Below are positions 1 through 7,692 of a stretch of DNA of 27,676 bases, in pieces. The notes beneath the pieces are model-generated. The model saw only the letters and a list, made by a program, of their open reading frames with translations, had not been told where the DNA came from and made no database searches. Source of the DNA: an uncultured Clostridia bacterium. Its GTDB lineage: Bacteria > Bacillota > Clostridia > Lachnospirales > Anaerotignaceae. The translations under genes were made by a program, and so were the position numbers. Each line of letters opens with the position of its first letter. Position 1 is the stretch's first letter. The stretch spans positions 1-27,676 of the forward strand of contig CAJUNT010000027.1 of NCBI GenBank assembly GCA_910587735.1, written 5' to 3'.

Positions 1-2
1 AC

Positions 3-431
3 GGGAGCAAACGCCGCAACGCCGCCAAGAAGAAAGAACTGGAAGCGGCAGAAAAAAGGATTGCGGAACTCTCCGCTATCTTCAAGCGGCTGTATGAGGA
101 CAGCGTGACCGGGCGCATATCGGACGAGCGTTTCACGGAACTTTCGGCAGACTACGAAGCCGAGCAAAAGGAACTGAAAGAGAAAGCCGCCGCTTTGCAG
201 AGCGAGCTTTCTAAGACGCTGGAAGCCACGGCGAACGCTGAAAAATTTATGAAAGTGGTACGCAAGTACACCAGCTTTGAGGAACTCACCCCTACCCTGT
301 TACGGGAGTTTGTGGAGAAAATCGTAATCCACGAATCGGAAGCCCTTGACGGGAAACGCCGGGGGAAGCTCCGCAGACAGGAAATCGAAATCTATTACTC
401 TTTTGTCGGCAAGGTAGAATTGCCCGACTAA
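3..431 (+). CDS. Large serine recombinase, C-terminal part (partial at window edge)
   Basis: The frame is open from the first bases of the window to TAA at 429-431, giving about 142 residues of a protein that starts outside. The visible part begins with a basic Lys/Arg stretch, continues as a long charged coiled coil rich in Glu, Lys and Ala, and ends in the segment around FEELTPTLLREFVEKIVIHE and IEIYYSFVGKVELP. That ending is typical of the C-terminal region (DUF4368 type) of large serine recombinases that excise and integrate conjugative or mobilisable elements of gut Bacillota. The catalytic domain is not in view. Base composition and codon use are GC-rich and unlike the AT-rich genes that follow, as expected for recently acquired DNA. 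The gene runs toward the element end, which is usual for such recombinases. The family call is from sequence memory; the host element is not identified. Confidence 0.85.
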   Translation, partial: GSKRRNAAKKKELEAAEKRIAELSAIFKRLYEDSVTGRISDERFTELSADYEAEQKELKEKAAALQSELSKTLEATANAEKFMKVVRKYTSFEELTPTLLREFVEKIVIHESEALDGKRRGKLRRQEIEIYYSFVGKVELPD

Positions 432-538
432 AGCCCGACCCGTCCGGCAGTCAGCCGGACAGGGAACGGCAAAATTTTTTACACTTCTTTTACTTCTTTA
501 TCTCACATGAGCAAAAGGAGTGGGCTTTTCGCATTTAA
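432..538. mobile_element. Probable right end of the integrated element (boundary not resolved)
   Basis: The DNA passes from GC-rich element sequence to AT-rich host-like sequence between the recombinase stop and the LysR-like frame that is open from 539. No coding sequence is visible. The exact crossover dinucleotide and attachment site cannot be set because the left end of the element is outside the window and no empty site is available for comparison. The boundary probably lies between about 470 and 551. Confidence 0.5.
442..460. repeat. GC-rich perfect stem-loop after the recombinase
   Basis: GTCCGGC and GCCGGAC form a 7-bp stem with a 5-base loop (AGTCA), 10 bases after the recombinase stop. 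A run of six T's follows only at 475-480, about 14 bases away, so it is not a textbook intrinsic terminator. It may end the recombinase transcript or belong to the element end. GC content falls sharply after about 470. Confidence 0.6.
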
Positions 539-676
539 CTTGTAAAACTTCCTTTAGAACCTCCTCAATATATTACATTGGAAATTGCTGCACTTGATTT
601 TAAAAATCTTTCTCCTGCTGCCTCCCATTTTTTGAAATATGCAGTAACACACTTAACACAACAGCAAAAAATATAA
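539..676 (+). pseudogene. 3' remnant of a LysR-type regulator gene
   Basis: After an in-frame TAA at 536-538 a frame stays open to TAA at 674-676. Its peptide includes LEPPQYITLEIAALDFKN and then LSPAASHFLKYAVTHL. The 'LSPAA..F..Y' pattern is the usual end of the substrate-binding domain of LysR-type regulators. There is no start codon with a ribosome-binding site and no DNA-binding domain, so only the last 40 or so codons of a roughly 300-codon gene remain. The rest is replaced by the element carrying the serine recombinase, so insertion into this gene is the simplest explanation. The match is short; an unrelated fragment is possible. Confidence 0.55.
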
Positions 677-683
677 TATAAAA

Positions 684-720
684 AAGGTATTCACAAAATT
701 TTGAATACCTTCTTATTTAT
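684..720. terminator. Bidirectional intrinsic terminator between the LysR remnant and rsmG
   Basis: AAGGTATTC (684-692) and GAATACCTT (703-711) form a 9-bp stem with a 10-base loop. T-rich sequence follows to the right and an A-run lies to the left, so it can stop transcripts from both sides. It lies between the convergent LysR remnant (8 bases away) and rsmG (about 40 bases away). Confidence 0.8.
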
Positions 721-752
721 TCTGTTTTCATATCAAAACTTTTAAAGTTATA

Positions 753-1466
753 TTATTTTATAGGATTTTTTAACACTTTTCCTGCCTTTCTAGGATATTG
801 CTTTGGTGTTTGCTCTACTTTTTTAATCAATACAATTTTATGTTGTAAATCTGTATAGGGAATCGAAATCTGTTTTAATTCTGTTATCTCTCCTCCTAAT
901 GCTTTAATCGCCTTTTGTGATTGTTCTACTTCTTTTTCTGCATCTTTACCTTTTAGAGCAACAAACATTCCTCCTATTTTTATAAAAGGTAAACAATACT
1001 CCGAAAGTGCTGCCAAATTTGCTACTGCACGAGAAACACAATAATCATATTGCTCTCTATACTGTATATCTCTTCCACTGTCTTCTGCTCTGCTATGAAT
1101 ACATTTTATATTTTTTAGTGAAAGTTTAGCAATAACTTCTTCTAAAAAATAAATTCTTTTTTGTAAAGAGTCTAAAAGTGTCATATGTATAGAAGGACAG
1201 ACAATTTTTAGAGGAATACCAGGAAATCCTGCTCCTGTTCCAACATCAATAACAGAGGCATATTTTTCAAAAGAAATTTCAGAAACAATGCTCACACAAT
1301 CTGCAAAGTGTTTTAATATCACATCTCTTTTTTCTGTAATAGCTGTTAAATTCATTTTTTCATTCCATTGCAAAAGCAGATTTTGATAATTTAAAAATTG
1401 TTCTAATTGATGTTGTTCTAATAAAACACCCATTTGTTTGCAGCTTTCATACAATAATGTTTCCAA
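753..1466 (-). CDS. rsmG: 16S rRNA (guanine527-N7)-methyltransferase
   Basis: RsmG (GidB) methylates N7 of G527 in 16S rRNA using S-adenosylmethionine. The 237-residue protein has the usual length and shows the SAM-binding motif VIDVGTGAGFPGIPLKI at about residues 92-108. Other family landmarks are WNEKMNLTAIT near the N-terminus, the DSLQKRI..L segment and VSRAVANL. The start is TTG at 1466: AAAGGAG lies 8 bases upstream, and the next Met (residue 12) would cut into the conserved N-terminus. It is the last gene of the leftward block and lies 41 bases downstream of mnmG, so the two are probably cotranscribed. Loss of RsmG gives low-level streptomycin resistance in other bacteria (known of the family). 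Confidence 0.95.
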   Translation of the reverse strand: METLLYESCKQMGVLLEQHQLEQFLNYQNLLLQWNEKMNLTAITEKRDVILKHFADCVSIVSEISFEKYASVIDVGTGAGFPGIPLKIVCPSIHMTLLDSLQKRIYFLEEVIAKLSLKNIKCIHSRAEDSGRDIQYREQYDYCVSRAVANLAALSEYCLPFIKIGGMFVALKGKDAEKEVEQSQKAIKALGGEITELKQISIPYTDLQHKIVLIKKVEQTPKQYPRKAGKVLKNPIK

Positions 1467-1507
1467 ATTGTTTTTCTCCTTTCTTTTTTGTCACAATATA
1501 AAATATA

Positions 1508-3391
1508 TTATGTTCTTGCTTTTTGTTGTTCCATATAAATCAAAAGTACAGATAAATCTGCTGGAGAAACCCCTGTAATACGAGAAGCATGACCTAATGA
1601 AACAGGACGTATTGCATTTAATTTTTGTTGTGCCTCAATGCGCAGTCCTTTTATTGTACTATAATCTAAATCCTCAGGTAGTAATTTTTTCTCCATTTTT
1701 TGAAATTGTTCTACTTGCTTTAATTGTTGTTTAATATAACCCTCATATTTTATTTGTATGTTTACCTGCTCTTGCATAGCAAAAGGTAATTCTGGGCGTT
1801 CTGTATCTAATACAGCAAGTTTTTGATAATCTAATTCTGGGCGTTTCATTAACTCAGAAAGACGTATACCTGTATGAATAGGTGTACTATTATATTTTTG
1901 TAATAATTCTTCTACAACTTCCGAAGGTGCTATAATTACATTAGATACCCTTTTGATTTCTTCTGTAACTTGTTGTTGTTTTTGTAAAAAATGTTGATAT
2001 CTTTGCTGTGAAATTAAACCTAATTCATATCCTAAAGGTGTTAATCTTTGGTCTGCATTATCTTGACGCAACAACAACCTATATTCTGCACGAGAAGTCA
2101 TCATTCGATAAGGCTCCTTTGTTCCCTTTGTCACTAAATCATCAATCAAAACACCTATATAAGCATCAGAACGTTTTAATATAATAGGGGATTCTCCTTT
2201 AATATATTTTACTGCATTAATACCCGCAATTAATCCTTGTGCTGCTGCTTCCTCATAACCTGAACTACCATTAAATTGTCCTGCACTAAATAATCCCTTT
2301 ATATTTTTAAACTCTAAACTAATTTTTAATTGTGTTGCGTCAATACAATCATATTCTATGGCATAAGCATTTCTTGTCATTTCACAATGTTCTAATCCAG
2401 GTATTGTTCTATACATAGCAATCTGAACATCTTCTGGCAATGAGGAAGACATACCTTGTATATACATTTCTTCTGTATTTTCACCTTCTGGCTCTATAAA
2501 AAGCTGATGCCTTTGTTTATCTGCAAAACGAACTACTTTATCTTCAATAGAAGGACAGTATCTTGGACCTGTTCCTTCAATTACACCTGAATACATAGGA
2601 GAACGATGTAAATTTTGTTTTATAATATCATGCGTTTGTTCATTTGTATATGTCAGCCAACAAAGTACTTGATTTCTTTTGATATCTTCTGGCGTATTTT
2701 CAAATGAAAATGGTACAACATTATCGTCACCATATTGTGGCTGCATTTTTGAAAAATCAATAGAGTTTTTATTCATACGTGCTGGTGTGCCTGTTTTAAA
2801 ACGATATAGCTGAATTCCTAAATCTTTTAAACATTGGCTTAATTTTGTTGCTGCCATTAAATGATTAGGTCCACATTCTGTAATGGTATCTCCATATAAA
2901 CAACGTGCTTTTAAATATGTTCCTGTGCATAGTATTACTGTTTTACATTCATAAATACTATTTCCATTTGTTTTTACACCTTTTATCATATTATCTTGTA
3001 CAATCAATTCTATGATTTCATCTTGACGAATACGAAGATTTTCTGTTTTTTCTAATGTATGTTTCATTTCTAATTGATATTGTACTTTATCCGCTTGCGC
3101 ACGTAGAGAGTATACTGCTGGTCCTTTTGCAGTATTGAGCATTTTTGTTTGAATATATGTCTTATCAATATTTTTTCCCATTTCTCCGCCTAAGGCATCA
3201 ATTTCTCTTACAAGATGTCCTTTTGAACTTCCTCCAATACTAGGATTACAGGGCATCATAGCAATGCTATCTAAACTAATGGCAAATAATACTGTTTTCA
3301 TACCCATACGTGCTGCTGCTAACGCAGCTTCGCAGCCTGCATGACCTCCTCCAATTACTGCAACATCAATTATATCTGCAATATATGACAA
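1508..3391 (-). CDS. mnmG: tRNA uridine-5-carboxymethylaminomethyl modification enzyme MnmG (GidA)
   Basis: MnmG is the FAD-dependent partner of MnmE. Together they add the carboxymethylaminomethyl group to C5 of the wobble uridine of certain tRNAs, using methylene-tetrahydrofolate and NADH. Visible features are the N-terminal dinucleotide fold GGGHAGCEAALAAARMG, PCNPSIGG with the first conserved Cys, YCPSIEDK with the second, and MTSRAEYRLLLRQDNAD. The C-terminal helical domain that contacts MnmE is complete. I place the start at TTG 3391, with AAGGAG 8 bases upstream. A GTG at 3400 would overlap the ribosome-binding site, and starting there would add only three residues. From TTG the protein has 627 residues, normal for the family. 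mnmE lies upstream on the same strand, separated by about 130 AT-rich bases. Confidence 0.95.
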   Translation of the reverse strand: MSYIADIIDVAVIGGGHAGCEAALAAARMGMKTVLFAISLDSIAMMPCNPSIGGSSKGHLVREIDALGGEMGKNIDKTYIQTKMLNTAKGPAVYSLRAQADKVQYQLEMKHTLEKTENLRIRQDEIIELIVQDNMIKGVKTNGNSIYECKTVILCTGTYLKARCLYGDTITECGPNHLMAATKLSQCLKDLGIQLYRFKTGTPARMNKNSIDFSKMQPQYGDDNVVPFSFENTPEDIKRNQVLCWLTYTNEQTHDIIKQNLHRSPMYSGVIEGTGPRYCPSIEDKVVRFADKQRHQLFIEPEGENTEEMYIQGMSSSLPEDVQIAMYRTIPGLEHCEMTRNAYAIEYDCIDATQLKISLEFKNIKGLFSAGQFNGSSGYEEAAAQGLIAGINAVKYIKGESPIILKRSDAYIGVLIDDLVTKGTKEPYRMMTSRAEYRLLLRQDNADQRLTPLGYELGLISQQRYQHFLQKQQQVTEEIKRVSNVIIAPSEVVEELLQKYNSTPIHTGIRLSELMKRPELDYQKLAVLDTERPELPFAMQEQVNIQIKYEGYIKQQLKQVEQFQKMEKKLLPEDLDYSTIKGLRIEAQQKLNAIRPVSLGHASRITGVSPADLSVLLIYMEQQKART

Positions 3392-3519
3392 TATTATCAC
3401 TCCTTATTGTATGAAAGATTTTAAAATAATATCATTATAAAAAATACATATTTACTAAATCATAATAATGCTTGTTATTTATATAAAATCAATAAAATTG
3501 AAAATATCTATTTTTCAAT
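3392..3519. other. mnmE-mnmG intergenic gap
   Basis: This is a very AT-rich spacer. AAATTGAAAA (3495-3504) and TTTTCAATTT (3512-3521) form a 10-bp A/T-only stem overlapping the mnmE stop codon. It could be a weak leftward terminator, followed by T-rich sequence on the minus strand. A TATAAT on the minus strand near 3440 has no good -35 partner, so no promoter is claimed. Confidence 0.35.
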
Positions 3520-4911
3520 TTATTTTCCTAAACAGAATTTTGTAAATATTCTATCTATAATTTCCTCATCTACACAATCACCTGTAATTTCTCCTAAAGC
3601 GATATTTGCCACTTGTAAATCCATGGATATAAAATCTTCAGGCATATGTGTTATAATTGTTGTTAACGCTTTTTCCATTGCTTCTTTTGCTTGATATAAA
3701 GCATTTTTGTGTCGTACATTTCCTAATAAACCATCTTCCGCACTAATTGCTTTTCCTTCAAAAAATAATTTTTTTAACTGTTGTACTAATTGCTCCAATC
3801 CAATATTTTGTTTTACAGAAATGTTAATTACTTCTACATTTTGCGTATATTGTATTAACATTTCTTTTGTTATTTTCTGTTCTAAATCAATTTTATTTAA
3901 AAGTATAATTGTTTTTTTGTCTTTTATAAAATTTAATATTTCTTTATCCTCTTGCTCCAAATGACATGATGCATCTAATATTAATAATATTAAATCTGCT
4001 TTTTCTGCATAGTTTTTTGATTTTTCTACACCAATTTTTTCTACAATATCTCCTGTTTCATGTATGCCTGCTGTATCTACTATTTTAATAGGGATACCTT
4101 CTATATTAATATATTCCTCCACAGTATCTCTTGTTGTTCCAGGAATGTCTGTTACTATCGCTCTTTCTTCTTCTAAAAACCAGTTTAATAACGAAGATTT
4201 TCCTACATTTGGCTTACCAATAATAACTGTTTGTATACCCTCTCTGATTACCTTTCCTCTGTCAGCAGTTTTTAAAAGTTCTTCCATTTCTTCTATCATT
4301 TTTGTTGTTTTTTGTTCCATTGTTTGATACGTATCTTCTTCTATATCATGCTCTGGATAGTCAATTACTGCTTCAATAGAAGCAATCATATCTAATAGTC
4401 TAGAACGCATATCACTTACTTTTTTATGCAATCTTCCTTCTAATTGATTCATAGCAGATTGTCTGGAAATATCTGTTTTAGATTGTATCAAGTCAATTAC
4501 TGCTTCTGCCTGTGATAAATCAATTCTGCCATTTAAAAAACTTCTTTTTGTAAATTCTCCAGGTTCTGCTAAACGTGCTCCATTGTTTAATATAATTTCA
4601 AGTACTTTTTGCATAACAATTATGCCACCATGACAGTTGATCTCTACAATATCCTCTTTGGTATATGTGTTTGGTGCTTTCATTACTGTTACTAAAACTT
4701 CATCAATAATATCATTCGTACGATTATCAATAATATTGCCATAGCTTATGGTATGGCTTTTTTTTTGCAATAAAGAAATATTTTTTTTACCTTTAAAAAT
4801 TTTGTCTGCTAACGCAATACAATCTCCGCCACTCATACGTACAATACCTATCGCACCCATACCACCTGTTGATATGGCTGCAATCGTATCGTCTAGTCTT
4901 ACACCTTTCAT
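3520..4911 (-). CDS. mnmE: tRNA modification GTPase MnmE
   Basis: MnmE (TrmE, ThdF) is the potassium-dependent GTPase partner of MnmG in wobble-uridine modification. The N-terminal folate-binding domain begins at DTIAAISTGGMGAIGIVRMSG. A helical domain follows, with an inserted G domain showing GKPNVGKSS (G1), DTAG (G3) and NKID (G4). The protein ends in the invariant FCLGK with the catalytic-loop Cys. I place the start at ATG 4911, giving 463 residues. A TTG at 4923 would touch the ribosome-binding site AAAGGA (4924-4930). The spacing to ATG is 12 bases, slightly long. A strong terminator-like palindrome ends only 29 bases upstream of the start, so expression probably depends on transcription that passes it. 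Confidence 0.94.
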   Translation of the reverse strand: MKGVRLDDTIAAISTGGMGAIGIVRMSGGDCIALADKIFKGKKNISLLQKKSHTISYGNIIDNRTNDIIDEVLVTVMKAPNTYTKEDIVEINCHGGIIVMQKVLEIILNNGARLAEPGEFTKRSFLNGRIDLSQAEAVIDLIQSKTDISRQSAMNQLEGRLHKKVSDMRSRLLDMIASIEAVIDYPEHDIEEDTYQTMEQKTTKMIEEMEELLKTADRGKVIREGIQTVIIGKPNVGKSSLLNWFLEEERAIVTDIPGTTRDTVEEYINIEGIPIKIVDTAGIHETGDIVEKIGVEKSKNYAEKADLILLILDASCHLEQEDKEILNFIKDKKTIILLNKIDLEQKITKEMLIQYTQNVEVINISVKQNIGLEQLVQQLKKLFFEGKAISAEDGLLGNVRHKNALYQAKEAMEKALTTIITHMPEDFISMDLQVANIALGEITGDCVDEEIIDRIFTKFCLGK

Positions 4912-4934
4912 AATATTTGTCAATCCTTTCTATT

Positions 4935-4965
4935 GAAAAAAACCGATATAGTACTATATCGGTTT
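4935..4965 (-). terminator. Strong intrinsic terminator or attenuator between jag and mnmE
   Basis: Positions 4940-4965 are a perfect 26-bp palindrome: AAACCGATATAG pairs with its complement around a central TA. On the minus strand it is followed by a T run (the A's at 4935-4940). It would end the yidC-jag transcript. The ribosome-binding site of mnmE begins 10 bases beyond it. Confidence 0.85.
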
Positions 4966-5037
4966 AAACCATCAAAAAACATTCATCTTTATTAAAATCC
5001 ATTCACATTTTAAAAAAGTAATTTTAATACCATCACG

Positions 5038-5658
5038 TTATGATTTTAATGTAATTACTACATTACGATAGGGTTCTTCCCCTTCACTATATGTTGTAAC
5101 ATAACGATCATTTTGTAAAGAAGAATGTATAATTCTTCTTTCGTAAGGATTCATAGGCTCTAAAACAACATTTCTTTTTGTTTGTTTCACTTTTTTAGCT
5201 AAATTATATGCCAAACTTTCTAATGTTTCTTTTCTTCTTTGTCTATAATTTTCTGTATCTAATAATATACTGATATAAGGTGAATTTCCTTTGTTTACAA
5301 CAAGGCTAACAAGATATTGTATAGAATCTAATGTCTGCCCCCTTTTTCCAATCAAAACACCTATTTCGTCGCCACTTAATTCAATGGAAAGTTGTTTTTC
5401 TTTTAATTTTGTTTCAATAGAAACATTCATATGCATAGCTTGAAACATCTCATTTAAAAAAGTAACAGCAATTTTTTCTGGATTAAATTTTCTTACAACC
5501 TGTATCACTGCATCTTTTGCACCAAACATACCCAAAAAACCTTTAATACCTTCATCTATAACAGTCACTTCTACCTCATCTTTAGAGGCATTAAGTTCCT
5601 TTAATGCTTCGTGCAATGCATCATCAACAGTTTTTCCGCTTTTTGTTATTTTATCCAT
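5038..5658 (-). CDS. jag: Jag (KhpB/EloR) RNA-binding protein
   Basis: Jag is a cytoplasmic RNA-binding protein. In other Gram-positives it works with KhpA and affects cell elongation and small-RNA biology. From ATG 5658 the protein has 206 residues in the usual order: Jag-N domain (about 1-50, with GKTVDDALHEALKELN and GIKGFLGMFGAKDA), KH domain (about 70-140, with the GKRG loop in VLIGKRGQTLDS), and R3H domain (about 145-206, with ERRIIHSSLQ). The start is chosen because a very strong GGGGGAGG lies 9 bases upstream; a TTG at 5679 has none. The gene overlaps the end of yidC by 8 bases, so translation is probably coupled. A palindromic terminator follows. Confidence 0.93.
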   Translation of the reverse strand: MDKITKSGKTVDDALHEALKELNASKDEVEVTVIDEGIKGFLGMFGAKDAVIQVVRKFNPEKIAVTFLNEMFQAMHMNVSIETKLKEKQLSIELSGDEIGVLIGKRGQTLDSIQYLVSLVVNKGNSPYISILLDTENYRQRRKETLESLAYNLAKKVKQTKRNVVLEPMNPYERRIIHSSLQNDRYVTTYSEGEEPYRNVVITLKS

Positions 5659-6712
5659 TTTGCTGTGCCTCCCCCTCAAATTTCTTTCTAAAATATTTCT
5701 TTAAAAGTAATTGTTGTATTATAGAAATAAAATTACTTACAATCCAATAAAGTCCCAAAGCTGCTGGTACACTAATTGTCATAATGCCCATCATAATAGG
5801 CATAACATAAAGCATAGTGTTTGTCATAGAATTTGTCATAGCTGCTGCTGGGTCATTTGGGTCTGTTGTATTATTTGTCAACTGTTGCATAATTTTGGAT
5901 TGTCCCCATGTTGTTGCTGCTGCCAAAATAGGTATAATAATACCTGGGAATGTTAATCCTGGATTACTAATCAACGAAATACCTAAAAACATTTCAATAT
6001 CATTTTTTTGTTGCAATAAAGTTGGTAAATTTTTTATATGCTCTCCCAATGTATCCATAACATATGTCCAATCAGCAGCCTTAAAACTATCAATGAGTGC
6101 AAAATTTTGTATCATATTTGCATCATATCCTGCTTTTGCAAAGCCTTCTAACTCCTTTGCAAGTATATCACTTTGCCAAAACTCTAAATATGGCTGGAAT
6201 ACTGCACTTCTAACTGTTTCTGGAGCACTAGTTAATACATTTGTAATTTCTGTGTAGTTTTGTGCAATTACATCTACATATAAATAAGCCTGTTGGAAAA
6301 TATAAAATAATGCATATAATATAGGTAATTGTATCAATAAGGGTAAACAACCACTTAACATACTAATACCATTTTTTTTCTGAAATTCTTGTAATTCTAA
6401 AGCCATTTTCTGTTGTGAAAGCTGGTCTTTTTTGTCTTTATACTTTGCTCGGATTTTATTCATTTCTGGCTGTAATTGCTGCAATTTAAATGACGACCTT
6501 TGTTGTCTTATCATTAAAGGAAATAATATAAACTTCACAATTATTGTAAATAATATAATGGCAATTCCTAAACTACCATTTGTAGAAATACCATATATAA
6601 ACTGAAACAAAGCATTATAAATAATACCTAAAATATTTGCAATAGGTCCAATAATAAAATTAGGTTTTCTAATTGCTAGCAATATGCCAGCGTCCATAAA
6701 TGAATGGAACAC
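5651..6712 (-). CDS. yidC: Membrane protein insertase YidC (Oxa1/SpoIIIJ family)
   Basis: YidC inserts and folds membrane proteins, alone or with SecYEG. The 353 residues show an N-terminal hydrophobic segment, the first core helix (NGSLGIAIILFTIIVKFILFPL), and the cytoplasmic helical hairpin rich in Gln, Lys and Arg (LMIRQQRSSFKLQQLQPEM...). Next comes the GCLPLLIQLPILYALF helix, then a long extracytoplasmic insert (about 150-245), and the last helices ending GLYWIVSNFISIIQQ. No lipobox Cys is visible at the N-terminus, unlike the Bacillus lipoprotein forms. The start is GTG 6712 with AAGGAGG 7 bases upstream. The gene lies between yidD and jag, and its last codons overlap jag. Confidence 0.94.
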   Translation of the reverse strand: MFHSFMDAGILLAIRKPNFIIGPIANILGIIYNALFQFIYGISTNGSLGIAIILFTIIVKFILFPLMIRQQRSSFKLQQLQPEMNKIRAKYKDKKDQLSQQKMALELQEFQKKNGISMLSGCLPLLIQLPILYALFYIFQQAYLYVDVIAQNYTEITNVLTSAPETVRSAVFQPYLEFWQSDILAKELEGFAKAGYDANMIQNFALIDSFKAADWTYVMDTLGEHIKNLPTLLQQKNDIEMFLGISLISNPGLTFPGIIIPILAAATTWGQSKIMQQLTNNTTDPNDPAAAMTNSMTNTMLYVMPIMMGIMTISVPAALGLYWIVSNFISIIQQLLLKKYFRKKFEGEAQQNG

Positions 6713-6779
6713 ATCTTTTCCTCCTTATGAGAAGCAATATACCAAATTATGCTTCGAAATAAAGTTTGTAATTTCAATT

Positions 6780-7016
6780 TTAACTATTTTTTTCTGGAAC
6801 AGGGTCATATCCTCCTTTATGAAAAGGATGACATTTTAAAATACGTCTGATTGCCAAATAGCTTCCTTTCAAAATACCAAAGCGATTAATAGCAATATAA
6901 GCATATTCAGAACAAGTAGGCATAAAACGACAATGAGGACTAATATAAGGTGAAATAGCTACTTGATAAAATTTTATAAAAATAAGAAATAACTTTTTTA
7001 TAGCATTTTTTATCAT
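6780..7016 (-). CDS. yidD: YidD family membrane protein insertion efficiency factor
   Basis: This 78-residue protein carries the family signatures: an N-terminal amphipathic segment (LFLIFIKFYQVAISPYISPHC), CRFMPTCSEYA, and CHPFHKGGYDPVP. YidD is a small membrane-associated protein that helps YidC-dependent insertion in E. coli. The ATG at 7014-7016 overlaps the rnpA stop codon in an ATGA arrangement, so its translation is probably coupled to rnpA. yidC follows after 67 bases. Confidence 0.94.
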   Translation of the reverse strand: MIKNAIKKLFLIFIKFYQVAISPYISPHCRFMPTCSEYAYIAINRFGILKGSYLAIRRILKCHPFHKGGYDPVPEKNS

Positions 7017-7384
7017 TTACATTCTTCCTTTTTTGTTATACTTGATAATAACAAATTATGCTTTTTTAACAAATGTTTTAAAGAATGGTCAATTTCTTGA
7101 AAAGAAGCACCATTTGCAAAAACACGTGCAATTACTACAATATCATATCCCTTTGCAATTTGTTCCTCTGTCAAACGATAACTTTCTCGTATTAATCTTG
7201 TAACGCGAGAGCGTACTACACTTTTTCCTACTTTTTTACTAACAGAAATACCAATATGATTCATTTGCTTGCCTGTTTTTACAACATACATTACTAAGTG
7301 ACGATTTGCTAAGGACTTGCCTTTATTATATACATAGCGAAATTGAAATTTCTTTTTTAACGATACTGTGCGCTTCACTTTCAT
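7013..7384 (-). CDS. rnpA: Ribonuclease P protein component
   Basis: RnpA is the protein subunit of RNase P and helps the catalytic RNA bind precursor tRNA. The 123-residue basic protein has the conserved aromatic/basic N-terminus (LKKKFQFRYVYNKGKS) and the block GISVSKKVGKSVVRSRVTRLIRESYR. The central RNA-binding motif reads R-S-R where most members have R-N-R. The start is ATG 7384. The gene sits between rpmH and yidD, as in most bacteria, and ends in TGA immediately followed by an in-frame TAA. A hairpin upstream may lower its expression relative to rpmH. Confidence 0.94.
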   Translation of the reverse strand: MKVKRTVSLKKKFQFRYVYNKGKSLANRHLVMYVVKTGKQMNHIGISVSKKVGKSVVRSRVTRLIRESYRLTEEQIAKGYDIVVIARVFANGASFQEIDHSLKHLLKKHNLLLSSITKKEECK

Positions 7385-7421
7385 TTCTCCTTTGCAAAAA
7401 AAGAATTACGCTACATACAAT

Positions 7422-7444
7422 AAAAGGCCACAATTTGCGGCCTT
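7422..7444 (-). terminator. Weak terminator or attenuator between rpmH and rnpA
   Basis: On the minus strand AAGGCC (7444-7439) and GGCCTT (7429-7424) form a 6-bp GC-containing stem with a 9-base loop, followed by TTTTATTG. It lies 27 bases after the rpmH stop and about 40 bases before the rnpA start. It probably sets the high-L34 to low-RnpA ratio by partial termination (inference). Confidence 0.55.
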
Positions 7445-7470
7445 ATGCTACTGCAGGTATAATCCTAACA

Positions 7471-7605
7471 TTATGCAGATAATACTTTTCTTCCTTTTCT
7501 TCTTCTAGCAGCTAATACTCTTCTACCGTTTGCTGTACTCATTCTTTTTCTAAAGCCATGTACCTTACTTCTTTGTCTCTTTTTTGGCTGAAATGTCATT
7601 TTCAT
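7471..7605 (-). CDS. rpmH: 50S ribosomal protein L34
   Basis: This 44-residue, very basic protein reads MKMTFQPKKRQRSKVHGFRK and continues through RMSTANGRRVLAARRRKGRKVLSA, the near-invariant L34 sequence. The start is ATG 7605, with AAGGAGGTG about 9 bases upstream. A second Met at codon 3 fits slightly less well. L34 is a structural protein of the large ribosomal subunit. The gene is first in the leftward block, directly beside oriC, with a consensus promoter about 60 bases upstream. Confidence 0.97.
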   Translation of the reverse strand: MKMTFQPKKRQRSKVHGFRKRMSTANGRRVLAARRRKGRKVLSA

Positions 7606-7663
7606 GGTAATTCGCACCTCCTTTTATTACATACCTTGCTGCACACAGGCAAGCACTGACAAT

Positions 7664-7692
7664 ATTATATTAAAAAATATGCAGTCCGTCAA
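7664..7692 (-). promoter_or_regulatory. Sigma-A type promoter of rpmH
   Basis: On the minus strand TTGACG (7692-7687) and TATAAT (7669-7664) are separated by exactly 17 bases, a near-perfect housekeeping promoter. Transcription would begin near 7657, giving a leader of about 50 bases before rpmH. Confidence 0.8.

Noticed and set aside
432..551. Exact attachment-site core of the integrated element
   Set aside because: Only one end is visible, and GA and similar dinucleotides are common, so any choice would be a guess.
5817..6257. Open frame of 146 codons antisense to yidC
   Set aside because: It lies wholly within the conserved yidC coding sequence on the other strand, has no convincing ribosome-binding site or family features, and is rich in Cys/Ile runs typical of antisense shadows.
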